Shown here piece by piece: positions 55,156 to 62,873 of a DNA stretch of 64,000 nt. The notes beneath the pieces were generated by a model, which saw only the letters and a list, made by a program, of their open reading frames with translations, had not been told where the DNA came from and did no database searches. The stretch is taken from NCBI GenBank assembly GCA_028345295.1, contig JAOMDA010000001.1, positions 1 to 64,000 of the forward strand, in the 5' to 3' direction. The number at the start of each line of letters is the position of its first letter. Position 1 is the stretch's first letter. Source of the stretch: Candidatus Nitrosopelagicus sp. Lineage in GTDB: Archaea > Thermoproteota > Nitrososphaeria > Nitrososphaerales > Nitrosopumilaceae. Position numbers and translations under genes: made by a program.

Positions 55156-56055
55156 TCATTTTAGGCTACTATTTTCATATTTAGTTTGTGACCACTGGAT
55201 TATGTCTTCTAGTTTTTCGGTAAGAAGATCAGATTTGATTTTTACTTTTTTTCCTACTTTACCTGATAATATTAAGAATAGATTTTTTTCAGTTTTTCCT
55301 TTTATTGAATCAAATGATTCTGAAAAGAATTTTAGACCCTCCTCAGTGGATGAAAAAACCACTATGAGCATAAGATCCTGTTTAGATTTCCAAATTTTTG
55401 TTAGCATTTTTTTTAGATCAAGATCAAAAAGTACATCAATTGCTGATGACATATCACCTAAAGAGAAAACATTCCATCCATCTGATCTAAATACTGCTGA
55501 AGCTGCTTCAGAATATAAGATACTTTGTAAGTCAGAGGATAATACAATAACATTTTTGTTAGATTTTTGATTAAAATGACCTAGATTAATAACTTGAATT
55601 GATTTTGATATAATACCATTCAAAAATTGTTGTTCCGATTTTCCAATTCTTCCAGCATTAAATGAAGTGTTAATTTGAATTGTTGATGGAATAACGACTT
55701 CTGTCATCAATTTAGTAACATTTGCATTTGAACTAATACAATTTCGAATTAGATTATAAACTGCTGATTCTGAACCTTGTGTTAGAAATCCCAAATATTT
55801 TTCTTGTACTTTAAAGTAATCATCTGGAAATTTGAGATTTTCAGTGCCTTCTTCAATTAACCACAAATTAAGATTTCCAATATTTTTTTGTTTTATGATT
55901 CCCTCTGCAGCAAAAACATTAAGAAACTTGGTCATTGTAACACGGTTTATTCCAAGTTTTGTAGAAATTTCAACTCCAGATAATCCTGTCTTTGAATCAC
56001 TTAGTAAATTAATTAGACGTGCTTTAACTTCATTATCATTATAACCACGTGCCAT
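55156..56055 (-). CDS. helix-turn-helix protein with a cobalamin-binding-domain-like region
   Basis: 299 residues. An N-terminal winged helix (about 10-70; LSGVEISTKLGINRVTMTKFL) is followed by a region (about 110-160) with IPSTIQINTSFNAGRIGKSE spacing like the B12-binding cap (PAL-x2-IG-x2-W-x2-G-x-I). A Rossmann-like part follows (NVIVLSSDLQ, GWNVFSLGD). The DxHxxG B12 ligand loop is absent. Architecture recalls CarH/LitR-type regulators. Inference by eye. Confidence 0.5.
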   Translation of the reverse strand: MARGYNDNEVKARLINLLSDSKTGLSGVEISTKLGINRVTMTKFLNVFAAEGIIKQKNIGNLNLWLIEEGTENLKFPDDYFKVQEKYLGFLTQGSESAVYNLIRNCISSNANVTKLMTEVVIPSTIQINTSFNAGRIGKSEQQFLNGIISKSIQVINLGHFNQKSNKNVIVLSSDLQSILYSEAASAVFRSDGWNVFSLGDMSSAIDVLFDLDLKKMLTKIWKSKQDLMLIVVFSSTEEGLKFFSESFDSIKGKTEKNLFLILSGKVGKKVKIKSDLLTEKLEDIIQWSQTKYENSSLK

Positions 56056-56182
56056 ATTGCACTAGTTTCTCACTATAGTATAAAGGATAATTGTGATATG
56101 GAATAGTTTACCTATATGCAATAATTTTTACTAAAAAAACATTATATACTTGGTACTTTAAAATACGGTTAGAGAAGGTAAA

Positions 56183-56569
56183 ATGCCAAAACCAGGATTC
56201 AAATCAATTACTATTTCAGAATCAGTTTATGAAAAATTTCATGATGTCTATGAAAAGAATAAAGATAAACTAACAATGAAGGGTGTCAACAGTTTTGCTG
56301 GATACATAACTTACATGCTGGAGGATAAAATGCAAAAGGACAAAACTTTTGCAAAATATGCACCAAAATTAGAATTAATTTCAATTGAAGACGATAGAGT
56401 GATTATTAAAAATAATATCCAAAATAGAATAGCTGAGATTGTTTACCAACGTGGGGAACTCTACTGTCAACTTTGTGAAGTAAAAGATTGTCACTGTATT
56501 GGATATGTCTGGTCAATTCCAGAGATTTATGAAAAACTAAGCTCCAAAGGTATTAGACATTCAAAATAA
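56183..56569 (+). CDS. thaumarchaeal protein with N-terminal RHH-like and C-terminal Cys motif
   Basis: 128 residues. The start (FKSITISESVYEKFHDVYEKN) looks like a ribbon-helix-helix DNA-binding entry; the C-terminus has CQLCEVKDCHC, a likely metal site. Possibly a metal-sensing regulator. Own TATA-like element about 30 bases upstream. Confidence 0.55.
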   Translation: MPKPGFKSITISESVYEKFHDVYEKNKDKLTMKGVNSFAGYITYMLEDKMQKDKTFAKYAPKLELISIEDDRVIIKNNIQNRIAEIVYQRGELYCQLCEVKDCHCIGYVWSIPEIYEKLSSKGIRHSK

Positions 56570-56573
56570 AAAG

Positions 56574-56696
56574 TGGAGGAGGAGGGATTCGAACCCTCGA
56601 ACTCCTGAGAGACGGGATCACCCATTTTTATGATCTTAAGTCCCGCGTGTCCAAAAGCATTTTTTGCTTTCTTTGGCCAGGCTTGACTACCCCTCC
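56574..56696 (-). tRNA. tRNA-Leu (TAA) with two introns
   Basis: Acceptor GGAGGGG (from 56696) pairs with CTCCTCC; A73 at 56574. Long variable arm. Intron 1, 56649-56670 (22 nt), sits in the D arm (positions 23/24): helix CCAA/TTGG, bulges AGA and ACA, inner stem AAGCA/TGCTT. Intron 2, 56619-56634 (16 nt), is at 37/38: helix CTTA/TGGG, bulges AGA and TGA. Removing both gives 85 nt, loop CTTAAGA, stem CGGGA/TCCCG and D-stem GTC/GAC. Confidence 0.92.
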
Positions 56697-56790
56697 ACTA
56701 ACAAAACTAGATTTTGCGAGAAATTTAACGTTTAGTGTTTCAGGTTTTTCAGTCAAGAATTATAAGGATTCCATTTAACCAAGTTTTCAT

Positions 56791-56864
56791 GCTCCGATAG
56801 CTCAGCCTGGTAGAGCGTTACATTGGTAATGTAAAGGTCGTGGGTTCAGATCCCACTCGGAGCT
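56791..56864 (+). tRNA. tRNA-Thr (GGT)
   Basis: Acceptor GCTCCGA pairs with TCGGAGC (56857-56863). Anticodon stem TTACA/TGTAA, loop TTGGTAA. U73 at 56864. No intron. The convergent methylase stop begins at the next base. Confidence 0.96.
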
Positions 56865-57725
56865 TTAATAATTTTTTATTAAAACTTCTTTGTGTCCAGT
56901 TCTCTTTTGGGAGTTAGAATTGATCGCTCTATTTACAGCAATTTCTTTAACTTTCCATTTCTTTGATGAGAATATTTTTTTGACTATTTTTGTATTCGAA
57001 TTTGACAGCAGTACATGAGAGCCATTAGAGTTTAGCTGATTTGCTAAATCAGCCAATCTCTGAAGGTCATCTTCTGTGAAATCTCGATGAGTGTAACTAG
57101 TGAAGTTTGCAGTATCACTAACTGGTTGATATGGAGGATCAAAATATACAAAATCACCTTTTTTGGTATCCTTCAAAATTGATTCAAAATCTCGACATGA
57201 AATTTTGATTTTATCAGACTGCAAAAATTTGCTCACTGTGGTTAAATTTTCCCTGTTCACAATATTGGGATTTGTATATCTACCCAAAGGGACATTAAAT
57301 TTACCCTTACTATTTACACGGTATAATCCGTTAAAACAGGTTTTATTCAAAAATAGTAATCGTGAGACTTTTTCAATCTGGCTTTTTGGCTCTTGCTTTC
57401 TTATCTCATAATAGTATCCAGTAGAATCCTTATGGTAGTTTTCTGAATGATTTTCAAGTGATTCGATTAATCTTCCTAGTTTATCCCTAATTGTTACATA
57501 TGCTAAAACCAGATCCGAATTCAAATCAGAAACACTACATTTGAGATTAGGCTTCTTTGCAAGTAAATCAAACAATACAGCCCCACCACCTAGAAATGGC
57601 TCAAAATATGTTCCAAATTTCTTAGGAAAGTTTTTCTCCAATTCTGTTAAAAGTTGCCTTTTTCCGCCAGCCCATTTTACAAATGGTTTTGGTTCTAGTG
57701 CTACCTGCTGATATTCTTGTGCCAA
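56865..57725 (-). CDS. DNA adenine methyltransferase (Dam/D12 class)
   Basis: 286 residues. N6-adenine methylase of the alpha class: KWAGGKRQLLTEL (SAM motif I) at about 14-26, then EPFLGGGAVLF, and catalytic FDPPYQP. No restriction enzyme or specificity partner nearby, so an orphan. Dam relatives often methylate GATC; target here unknown. Flanked by tRNA-Leu and tRNA-Thr. Confidence 0.9.
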   Translation of the reverse strand: MAQEYQQVALEPKPFVKWAGGKRQLLTELEKNFPKKFGTYFEPFLGGGAVLFDLLAKKPNLKCSVSDLNSDLVLAYVTIRDKLGRLIESLENHSENYHKDSTGYYYEIRKQEPKSQIEKVSRLLFLNKTCFNGLYRVNSKGKFNVPLGRYTNPNIVNRENLTTVSKFLQSDKIKISCRDFESILKDTKKGDFVYFDPPYQPVSDTANFTSYTHRDFTEDDLQRLADLANQLNSNGSHVLLSNSNTKIVKKIFSSKKWKVKEIAVNRAINSNSQKRTGHKEVLIKNY

Positions 57726-57890
57726 GGCTCATTACTTTCGTAATGAGGTTTTCTCTAGGCAAGTTAATCGAAGATCACTAAGTGTGTTGTTCTTTTTGGC
57801 AAATATTTTAAATACAAATTTCGTTTTTTTTGAAAATTCTAAGGCAGAGCCTAGGAATAATCAATAAAATGAAAAGAGGTTGGGTTTTTT

Positions 57891-58541
57891 CTAATCCCAC
57901 TTTGACCAAGCGGCCATCCATCTGTATGTCCACGTTGTTAGTTTACAACCTAAGGCTGTGAACGTAACTGATAGTACTGCTCCAGCACCTGCACCAAGTG
58001 CAACTGGGCTGTTGTAGAATTTACCTACCTGCGGCTCTATCGGTGTCATATATGGTGGTAACGTTGGTCTCGGATACTTGAAAGCAGTCTCTAGTGGATC
58101 TGCCACCGTAATCAAATTAACCATATTGAATAGTGGCAACGACATTCCAACTAAGACTCCGCCGAACAGTATCAAGGAGTGCTTATTCTTCTTTGTTGCC
58201 CAGTATGCCAGATCCAACAGCATTGCTGACGGAAGCCAAACTGGTGTAACGATGAAGTCATATGGGTAACCTAAAGCGAACCATGCACCTTTAGCAATCC
58301 AAGTATAGACTGTCATAATCAGCGCATAATACGTTGCGGTTCCTGGAACTCCAGTAAATGTCAGATAATACGATGCACCTACTGCAAGCATCAATGTTTG
58401 AGATATTGAGAATACTACAAACGATGTCCAGGCCCAATCAGTATAGAAGATGTAGTCTCCTGCGTTAATTGTTAGCAGAGTTGAATTGACTGCGACTACT
58501 ACTATGAATAAGTAGTGAGTACATCGTCTAAGCCAGACCAT
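57891..58541 (-). CDS. amoA: ammonia monooxygenase subunit A
   Basis: 216 residues, archaeal AmoA length. Integral membrane subunit of the enzyme oxidising ammonia to hydroxylamine. About six hydrophobic helices; the VWLRRCTHYLFIVVVAVNST start and the TDWAWTSFVVFS region are the archaeal barcode sequence. Higher GC than neighbours, consistent with high expression. Own TATA element 27 bases upstream, and the amoX terminator lies before it. Confidence 0.98.
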   Translation of the reverse strand: MVWLRRCTHYLFIVVVAVNSTLLTINAGDYIFYTDWAWTSFVVFSISQTLMLAVGASYYLTFTGVPGTATYYALIMTVYTWIAKGAWFALGYPYDFIVTPVWLPSAMLLDLAYWATKKNKHSLILFGGVLVGMSLPLFNMVNLITVADPLETAFKYPRPTLPPYMTPIEPQVGKFYNSPVALGAGAGAVLSVTFTALGCKLTTWTYRWMAAWSKWD

Positions 58542-58563
58542 TAGACTTAGTCCAGACAGTGAG

Positions 58564-58573
58564 TATATAAAAA
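58564..58573 (-). promoter_or_regulatory. TATA element of amoA
   Basis: TATATAAAAA on the plus strand (TTTTTATATA on the coding strand), centred 27 bases before the ATG at 58541, implying a nearly leaderless amoA message. Confidence 0.65.
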
Positions 58574-58622
58574 TTTGGTAAAATCACGTGATCGCCTACA
58601 CGCCTAATTAAATATAAAAAGG

Positions 58623-58639
58623 AAAAAGTCCACGAGGAC
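58623..58639 (-). terminator. terminator after amoX
   Basis: GTCC/GGAC hairpin (58628-58639), followed on the minus strand by TTTTT and further T-rich DNA. It falls between the amoX stop and the amoA promoter, separating transcripts. Confidence 0.6.
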
Positions 58640-58648
58640 AGTTTTTGG

Positions 58649-59008
58649 TTAGTGACCTACGAACATTACGATTGCAATGGTACCAATTGTTACGCCGCCT
58701 AATACGCCGCCTACTATACCATTACTGTTCTTTCTTGTACCCTCTTCCATTACTTTGACACAGAAGAGATAACCAATTGCTTCTACTATGGTCAGGACGA
58801 TAAATGCATAGTGACCACTTGGGGTTGGATATGCCCAAGGATATACGAAATATCCCGCTGCAGTACCACCAAATGTTGCTAGCCATGCTGCGATAAATGA
58901 TGCTGTAATCATTCCTGTCATGTTTTCTACACGACGGCCTATCATTTTCTCGACGTCTGCAGAACCTGCTCCGCCTCCGCCTGAGCCAAAACCTTTTGGT
59001 AAAGTCAT
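58649..59008 (-). CDS. amoX: AMO-associated membrane protein AmoX
   Basis: 119 residues, the protein long known as the conserved ORF between archaeal amoA and amoC. A glycine-rich N-terminus (GSGGGGAGSADVEK) precedes three membrane helices (about 33-55, 66-84, 94-117). Biochemical work on archaeal AMO places AmoX in the complex. Confidence 0.93.
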   Translation of the reverse strand: MTLPKGFGSGGGGAGSADVEKMIGRRVENMTGMITASFIAAWLATFGGTAAGYFVYPWAYPTPSGHYAFIVLTIVEAIGYLFCVKVMEEGTRKNSNGIVGGVLGGVTIGTIAIVMFVGH

Positions 59009-59031
59009 ATTGAATATCTACTCGTCAGAAT

Positions 59032-59042
59032 CTTTTTAAATC
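59032..59042 (-). promoter_or_regulatory. TATA element of amoX
   Basis: TTTAAAAAGA (coding strand) about 27 bases before the ATG at 59008. Confidence 0.5.
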
Positions 59043-59093
59043 TTTCCTAAATCCTGTGCCTGACCCGATCACTTTCAGTAGGAGAAATAAAAG

Positions 59094-59116
59094 AAAAAAG
59101 GATACGAATTCGTACC
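59094..59116 (-). terminator. terminator after amoC
   Basis: Six-bp stem GGTACG/CGTATC with AATT loop (59101-59116), then a T6 run on the minus strand (59094-59099), five bases after the amoC stop. Confidence 0.7.
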
Positions 59117-59120
59117 TTGA

Positions 59121-59684
59121 TTATGGTATGGATCTGCTGTACAATTTGCCTTCTAAGGCCATCTTGTACATTTCAGCAACATAGGGGTTTTCACCAGGTG
59201 TTTCTGCACCTAATTCAACGAGTCTTGCATAGACTCTAACTACATAAGCTAGAGCACCCATGAAGGCTACTACAACTCCCATGTTAAACATCCAATGATT
59301 TGGTACTGCGAAGATTTCTTCGACAAACCAAAAGTGCCACATCTCGTTAACTCCAATTGTAAACATAGTTGCTAGATAACCTAGAACAGTCATCTTTAGA
59401 CCTGTATTCATAGAGTTGTTTGGTCCTCTCAATACTGGGACTTTTCTATCATAGATTGCAACAAATCCCCATCCAAGTGGTAGTGCTACAAAGTGAGAGT
59501 ATAACCACCAATGTGCTGGAGTAAATGCTGAGTCTCTAATAGAAGTCTGATGGAGTGAACCATCGACAAAATTGTCGACTTCAACGGATGCAGCTGTTGA
59601 TCCCATTGCAATGACTACTAACCAGATTTTCTTTAGTCTCTGGATTTCGACTTCCTTTGGGAGTAATGCGGGCATCTGTGCCAT
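59121..59684 (-). CDS. amoC: ammonia monooxygenase subunit C
   Basis: 187 residues with about five membrane helices. The copper-site pattern D-x3-H-x12-H is intact at D41, H45 and H58 (DGSLH, then the second His), as in PmoC CuC. VGVNEMWHFWFVEE-like segment near 110-125. Divergent from amoB across 262 bases. Confidence 0.97.
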   Translation of the reverse strand: MAQMPALLPKEVEIQRLKKIWLVVIAMGSTAASVEVDNFVDGSLHQTSIRDSAFTPAHWWLYSHFVALPLGWGFVAIYDRKVPVLRGPNNSMNTGLKMTVLGYLATMFTIGVNEMWHFWFVEEIFAVPNHWMFNMGVVVAFMGALAYVVRVYARLVELGAETPGENPYVAEMYKMALEGKLYSRSIP

Positions 59685-59707
59685 AGTATTGTATTGTATT
59701 CTTACTC

Positions 59708-59713
59708 ATATAA
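59708..59713 (-). promoter_or_regulatory. TATA element of amoC
   Basis: ATATAA on the plus strand (TTATAT on the coding strand), centred about 27 bases before the amoC ATG. Confidence 0.6.
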
Positions 59714-59836
59714 GCCACGAGCTTTAAAAAATAGAATTTTTTTAAAAATATTACAATATTAATACATAATTCTGTATAATATTTCTATTTTATTTCTAAT
59801 AAATTGGAATTATTATATACTAATTTTGATTCAAGG

Positions 59837-59853
59837 TCAATGATAATCATTGA
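59837..59853. promoter_or_regulatory. 17-bp perfect palindrome between amoC and amoB
   Basis: TCAATGAT-A-ATCATTGA. The inner 13 bases, AATGATAATCATT, equal the core of the bacterial Fur-box consensus. Lies between the divergent amoC and amoB promoters, so could be an operator. May also be chance in AT-rich DNA. Confidence 0.4.
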
Positions 59854-59902
59854 TGTTAATCATTATGTATGAATAGAAATAGATCGTGGTGTAAGTTAAA
59901 AC

Positions 59903-59908
59903 TTATAT
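59903..59908 (+). promoter_or_regulatory. TATA element of amoB
   Basis: TTATAT about 41 bases before ATG 59947, predicting a leader of about 15 bases. Confidence 0.5.
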
Positions 59909-59946
59909 CATTCTTTTTTCGCTTGTACTATAGTTAAGGTAATACA

Positions 59947-60513
59947 ATGGTTGATAAAATAACTATAGCATTTGTTCTGGGAGCCGTTTTAGTCCTAGGT
60001 GGTTTAGGACCAAACATAGCAACAATGATCCAAACAGCAGAAGGACACGGTGTACAGGCACAATTGCAAAGTCGTTTCGTCAGAATAGAAGACGAAACAT
60101 TCAACAGACAATCCCTACAAACCGGTGAAGTAATTACTCTTACTGGCTCATTCGTCAGTTTGGTTGATAAACCGCTACGAGCATGGTCATCAATCTTTTC
60201 AGAGTCTACAAATGCAGGTAACAGATGGGAAATGTTGGCTAGAGACCCACCAGGTAATGTTTTCAGCATTCCTGGAAACAGTGTAGTTGATTATGAATTA
60301 TCAGCACGTGCTCTAGAACCTGGAGTTTACCACGTCCATACTCAACTCAATATTGAGAAAGTAGGACCTGGACTTGGACCTGGACAAACAGTTGTTGTAG
60401 AAGGAGAACCAATTCTCAAACCAATTCCATATACCAATATTGCATATCAGTCAATAATCATTGGAGTCGGTTATGTGATAACATTTGCAACACGACCTTG
60501 GCAAGTAATCTAA
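59947..60513 (+). CDS. amoB: ammonia monooxygenase subunit B
   Basis: 188 residues. A signal anchor (1-28), extracytoplasmic cupredoxin-like domain, and one C-terminal membrane helix (about 163-180). H34 (EGHGVQ) and H129/H131 (YHVHTQ) correspond to the three CuB histidines of PmoB. Shorter than bacterial AmoB, as usual in archaea. A T-rich tract (60521-60538) after the stop may terminate transcription. Confidence 0.97.
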   Translation: MVDKITIAFVLGAVLVLGGLGPNIATMIQTAEGHGVQAQLQSRFVRIEDETFNRQSLQTGEVITLTGSFVSLVDKPLRAWSSIFSESTNAGNRWEMLARDPPGNVFSIPGNSVVDYELSARALEPGVYHVHTQLNIEKVGPGLGPGQTVVVEGEPILKPIPYTNIAYQSIIIGVGYVITFATRPWQVI

Positions 60514-60714
60514 ACCCAAAACCTCTTTTTCCTTTTATTCACTAGGTTACTGTAAGGTGTATTGCTTAATTTTATTATTTAAGAAAAAATAAAAAAGTTA
60601 AGTAATACTTAATTTTTAATGTGATTCTAGGCGTAAAAAAAATTTCAGAGTATAATTACTTTTATGATCAAAAATATAATATGGTATATGGGGATAAATT
60701 TCAAAATTAACTAC

Positions 60715-61014
60715 ATGGATATTCATGAAAGTTATTTCAAGGGTAAGGTGGAATTTCGTGGAGATGAATATACAATCAATTTACAAAATGAGAGAAGAGG
60801 TAAAGTCCTGAAACTTCCGTTTGATTTGCCAGAAAAAAATAACAAAATCCTAGTTAGAATGACTGGTCCAAATGTAGTAGTAGAAGACTTCTTGCCATTT
60901 TGTGGCAAATCAGAATGGGTGGAGATAGATTCTGATGCAATTACATTTTATGTTGCAGATCATCAAGATCAATTTGATACATTAGAAATTATTGATGATT
61001 TATCAGAGGCTTAG
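60715..61014 (+). CDS. small acidic protein, function unknown
   Basis: About 99 residues from ATG 60715 (MDIHESYF); upstream starts at 60664 and 60688 are possible. Beta-rich, acidic C-terminus. A TATA-like AATATAATA near 60674 favours a start downstream of 60700. No family recognised. Confidence 0.55.
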   Translation: MDIHESYFKGKVEFRGDEYTINLQNERRGKVLKLPFDLPEKNNKILVRMTGPNVVVEDFLPFCGKSEWVEIDSDAITFYVADHQDQFDTLEIIDDLSEA

Positions 61015-61036
61015 AAAAGACTTTATGCACTAATAG

Positions 61037-61570
61037 ATGACTTTAGCCATGAATTGGCCTGGTATGGGTGATCCTGCAAAACGTAAGAAAACACTGAGAT
61101 TTCTAGCAGTGACTGCAATAATTGCAATTTCTGTTGGTGTTGCAAGTAGCCTGGTTCAAGGTCAGCTAGGCCAGAATGATCCTCTCAAAGTCTGCATAAA
61201 TGAACGAGATACACAATTTGTTATTTCTGCAACATTGGAACTTTATGTTGATGGAAATAAAGCAGATATTCCAGCCAATGTTGGATTTGAGGATGGATGT
61301 CAAAGATCACTTTACACTTTAACAGATGATGGAACAATATATGCAGAATGGATGGAGGAATATCAATTTGAAATTGGTCACTTTTTGTGGTCATGGGATT
61401 TCCCAATAAGAGACATGGTACTTGATGAATCTAGAATGATAGTAAATGGAAAAGAATCACCAAATTTCATAAATGAATTACTGGTAGATGGCTATCATTA
61501 CAGGGCAGAATTTACATCAAAAGATTACGATTCAGCAAAAGATGCTGACTTTATGCCACCAGATCTATAA
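61037..61570 (+). CDS. membrane-anchored extracytoplasmic protein next to amo
   Basis: 177 residues (ATG 61049 possible). Basic N-terminus, membrane helix at about 21-40, then an outside domain with two cysteines (VCINERD and DGCQRS) that could form a disulfide. Conserved-looking aromatic core. Position beside amo is suggestive only. Confidence 0.6.
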   Translation: MTLAMNWPGMGDPAKRKKTLRFLAVTAIIAISVGVASSLVQGQLGQNDPLKVCINERDTQFVISATLELYVDGNKADIPANVGFEDGCQRSLYTLTDDGTIYAEWMEEYQFEIGHFLWSWDFPIRDMVLDESRMIVNGKESPNFINELLVDGYHYRAEFTSKDYDSAKDADFMPPDL

Positions 61571-61616
61571 TAGTAATCCAAAGTAAAAATAATAGAAAAG
61601 AGAAAAGATTGAAGGT

Positions 61617-61886
61617 TTACCAGTATTTTCCGTTATCTGGAATTAAGCCGATGCCCTCATTTTCAAAGTGTCTGTCAAGTTCATCAACCCATCTTTCACG
61701 ATTGTCTTTGTATCCCCAGCCATGAACACGTACCCAATATGCAATCAATGCAAGAAGGAATATTGTGAACATAATTGTTCCGAAGATGTATACCATAACA
61801 TCGTAGAATAGTGGATCATAGTTTGGACCTAATTGACCGGTTAAACTAGACAGTATACTCAAGATTGTTCCGAATATAGGAATCAT
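61617..61886 (-). CDS. two-helix membrane protein with amo-like composition
   Basis: About 89 residues from ATG 61886, preferred over ATG 61901 because a TATA-like GTTTATATC sits 28 bases upstream. Helices at about 2-20 and 28-52, then a soluble tail (WVRVHGWGYKDNRERWVDEL). GC and amino-acid use resemble AmoA/AmoC. Candidate additional AMO subunit of the AmoY/AmoZ kind, by inference. Confidence 0.65.
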   Translation of the reverse strand: MIPIFGTILSILSSLTGQLGPNYDPLFYDVMVYIFGTIMFTIFLLALIAYWVRVHGWGYKDNRERWVDELDRHFENEGIGLIPDNGKYW

Positions 61887-61991
61887 CAGTAAAACGAGCA
61901 TATCAGGTCGATATAAACATTTTTCTCACTATTATAGGAAAAGGGATCAGCTTTCGCTAGGAAGTGGATAATAAAAGAAGAAAGTGAGGTT

Positions 61992-62330
61992 TTATCCTCT
62001 GCCTTGAGCAGCGTATTTACCGCTTCTGCCTCTGACGAAGAATGCTCCTGCGATGCCACCGAATATAGCAGCTGCAATTGCAGATGCACCAAGAACACCA
62101 TCAGCGTCCATGTATGGAGTACCAGAACCAGCACCTGGGTTATTACCAGCATACTCAACTTTACGTTTTGCTAGTTCTAAGGTGTCTTCAAGAGACATTT
62201 TTGGATATGATACACCACCTTCACCACTTCCACCTGTACCACCAGAGCCCATATACTGAGCAAAGGCTGGAGCAGTTGACAGTGATATAATTACCGCAAA
62301 TAATGCGCCTAAGAGTAATCTTTTGTACAT
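61992..62330 (-). CDS. exported single-pass membrane protein near amo
   Basis: 112 residues. A clear signal peptide (LLLGALFAVIISLSTAPAFA, cleaved near residue 25), a Gly/Ser-rich start to the mature chain, helix KMSLEDTLELAKRKVEYAG, and a C-terminal membrane helix (about 78-98) with a basic cytoplasmic end. Composition and GC resemble the amo genes. Candidate AMO-associated subunit; not proven. Confidence 0.65.
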   Translation of the reverse strand: MYKRLLLGALFAVIISLSTAPAFAQYMGSGGTGGSGEGGVSYPKMSLEDTLELAKRKVEYAGNNPGAGSGTPYMDADGVLGASAIAAAIFGGIAGAFFVRGRSGKYAAQGRG

Positions 62331-62423
62331 TTGTATCTGAGAATCTGTGGCTAGAGTTATTATTTAACTTTTATCTAATTTGTGTCAAGATACATTTAAT
62401 TTTGAACCTAATCAAGCGTGCGT

Positions 62424-62873
62424 ATGGGAAGATTACACACTCATAATCATGGAAAGTCACATTCGATTAGACCAATCGATCTGAAAAAACCTGATTGGAT
62501 AACACAAAGTCCAGCTGAGATCGAGGAATTGATTGTAAAATATTCAAAAGATGGTATGACAAGTAGCCAAATAGGGATAAAATTACGAGACCAACATGCA
62601 ATCCCTCTTGTAAGACCAATTATCAAAAAAAGAATTTCTCAGGTTCTTGAAGAAAACAAGCTTACACCAGAAATTCCTGAGGACCTAAATAATATTGTAT
62701 TAAAAGCAGTTAATTTACAAAAACACCTAAAGGAGAATAAAAGTGACAATAGAAATGTTAGATCCCTTGAGCTAATTGAGGCCAAAGTCCATAGACTTTC
62801 AACGCATTACAAGAAGGTAGGAATTCTTCCAAAAAAATGGAAGTATAAATCAGTGGTCGCACAACTAGAATAA
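62424..62873 (+). CDS. rps15: ribosomal protein uS15
   Basis: About 149 residues from ATG 62424 (GRLHTHNHGKSHSIRP, the archaeal uS15 start). Core with SQIGIKLRDQHAIP and SLELIEAKVHRLSTHYKK. TAA overlaps the next ATG by one base. Confidence 0.96.
   Translation: MGRLHTHNHGKSHSIRPIDLKKPDWITQSPAEIEELIVKYSKDGMTSSQIGIKLRDQHAIPLVRPIIKKRISQVLEENKLTPEIPEDLNNIVLKAVNLQKHLKENKSDNRNVRSLELIEAKVHRLSTHYKKVGILPKKWKYKSVVAQLE

Noticed and set aside
61886-62158. 90-residue minus-strand ORF
   Set aside because: It lies in another frame inside the exported protein gene 61992-62330, whose signal peptide and membrane helix are convincing.
61989-62330. Plus-strand frames at 62053-62259 and 62078-62290
   Set aside because: Shadows of the Gly-rich minus-strand gene, with unnatural composition.
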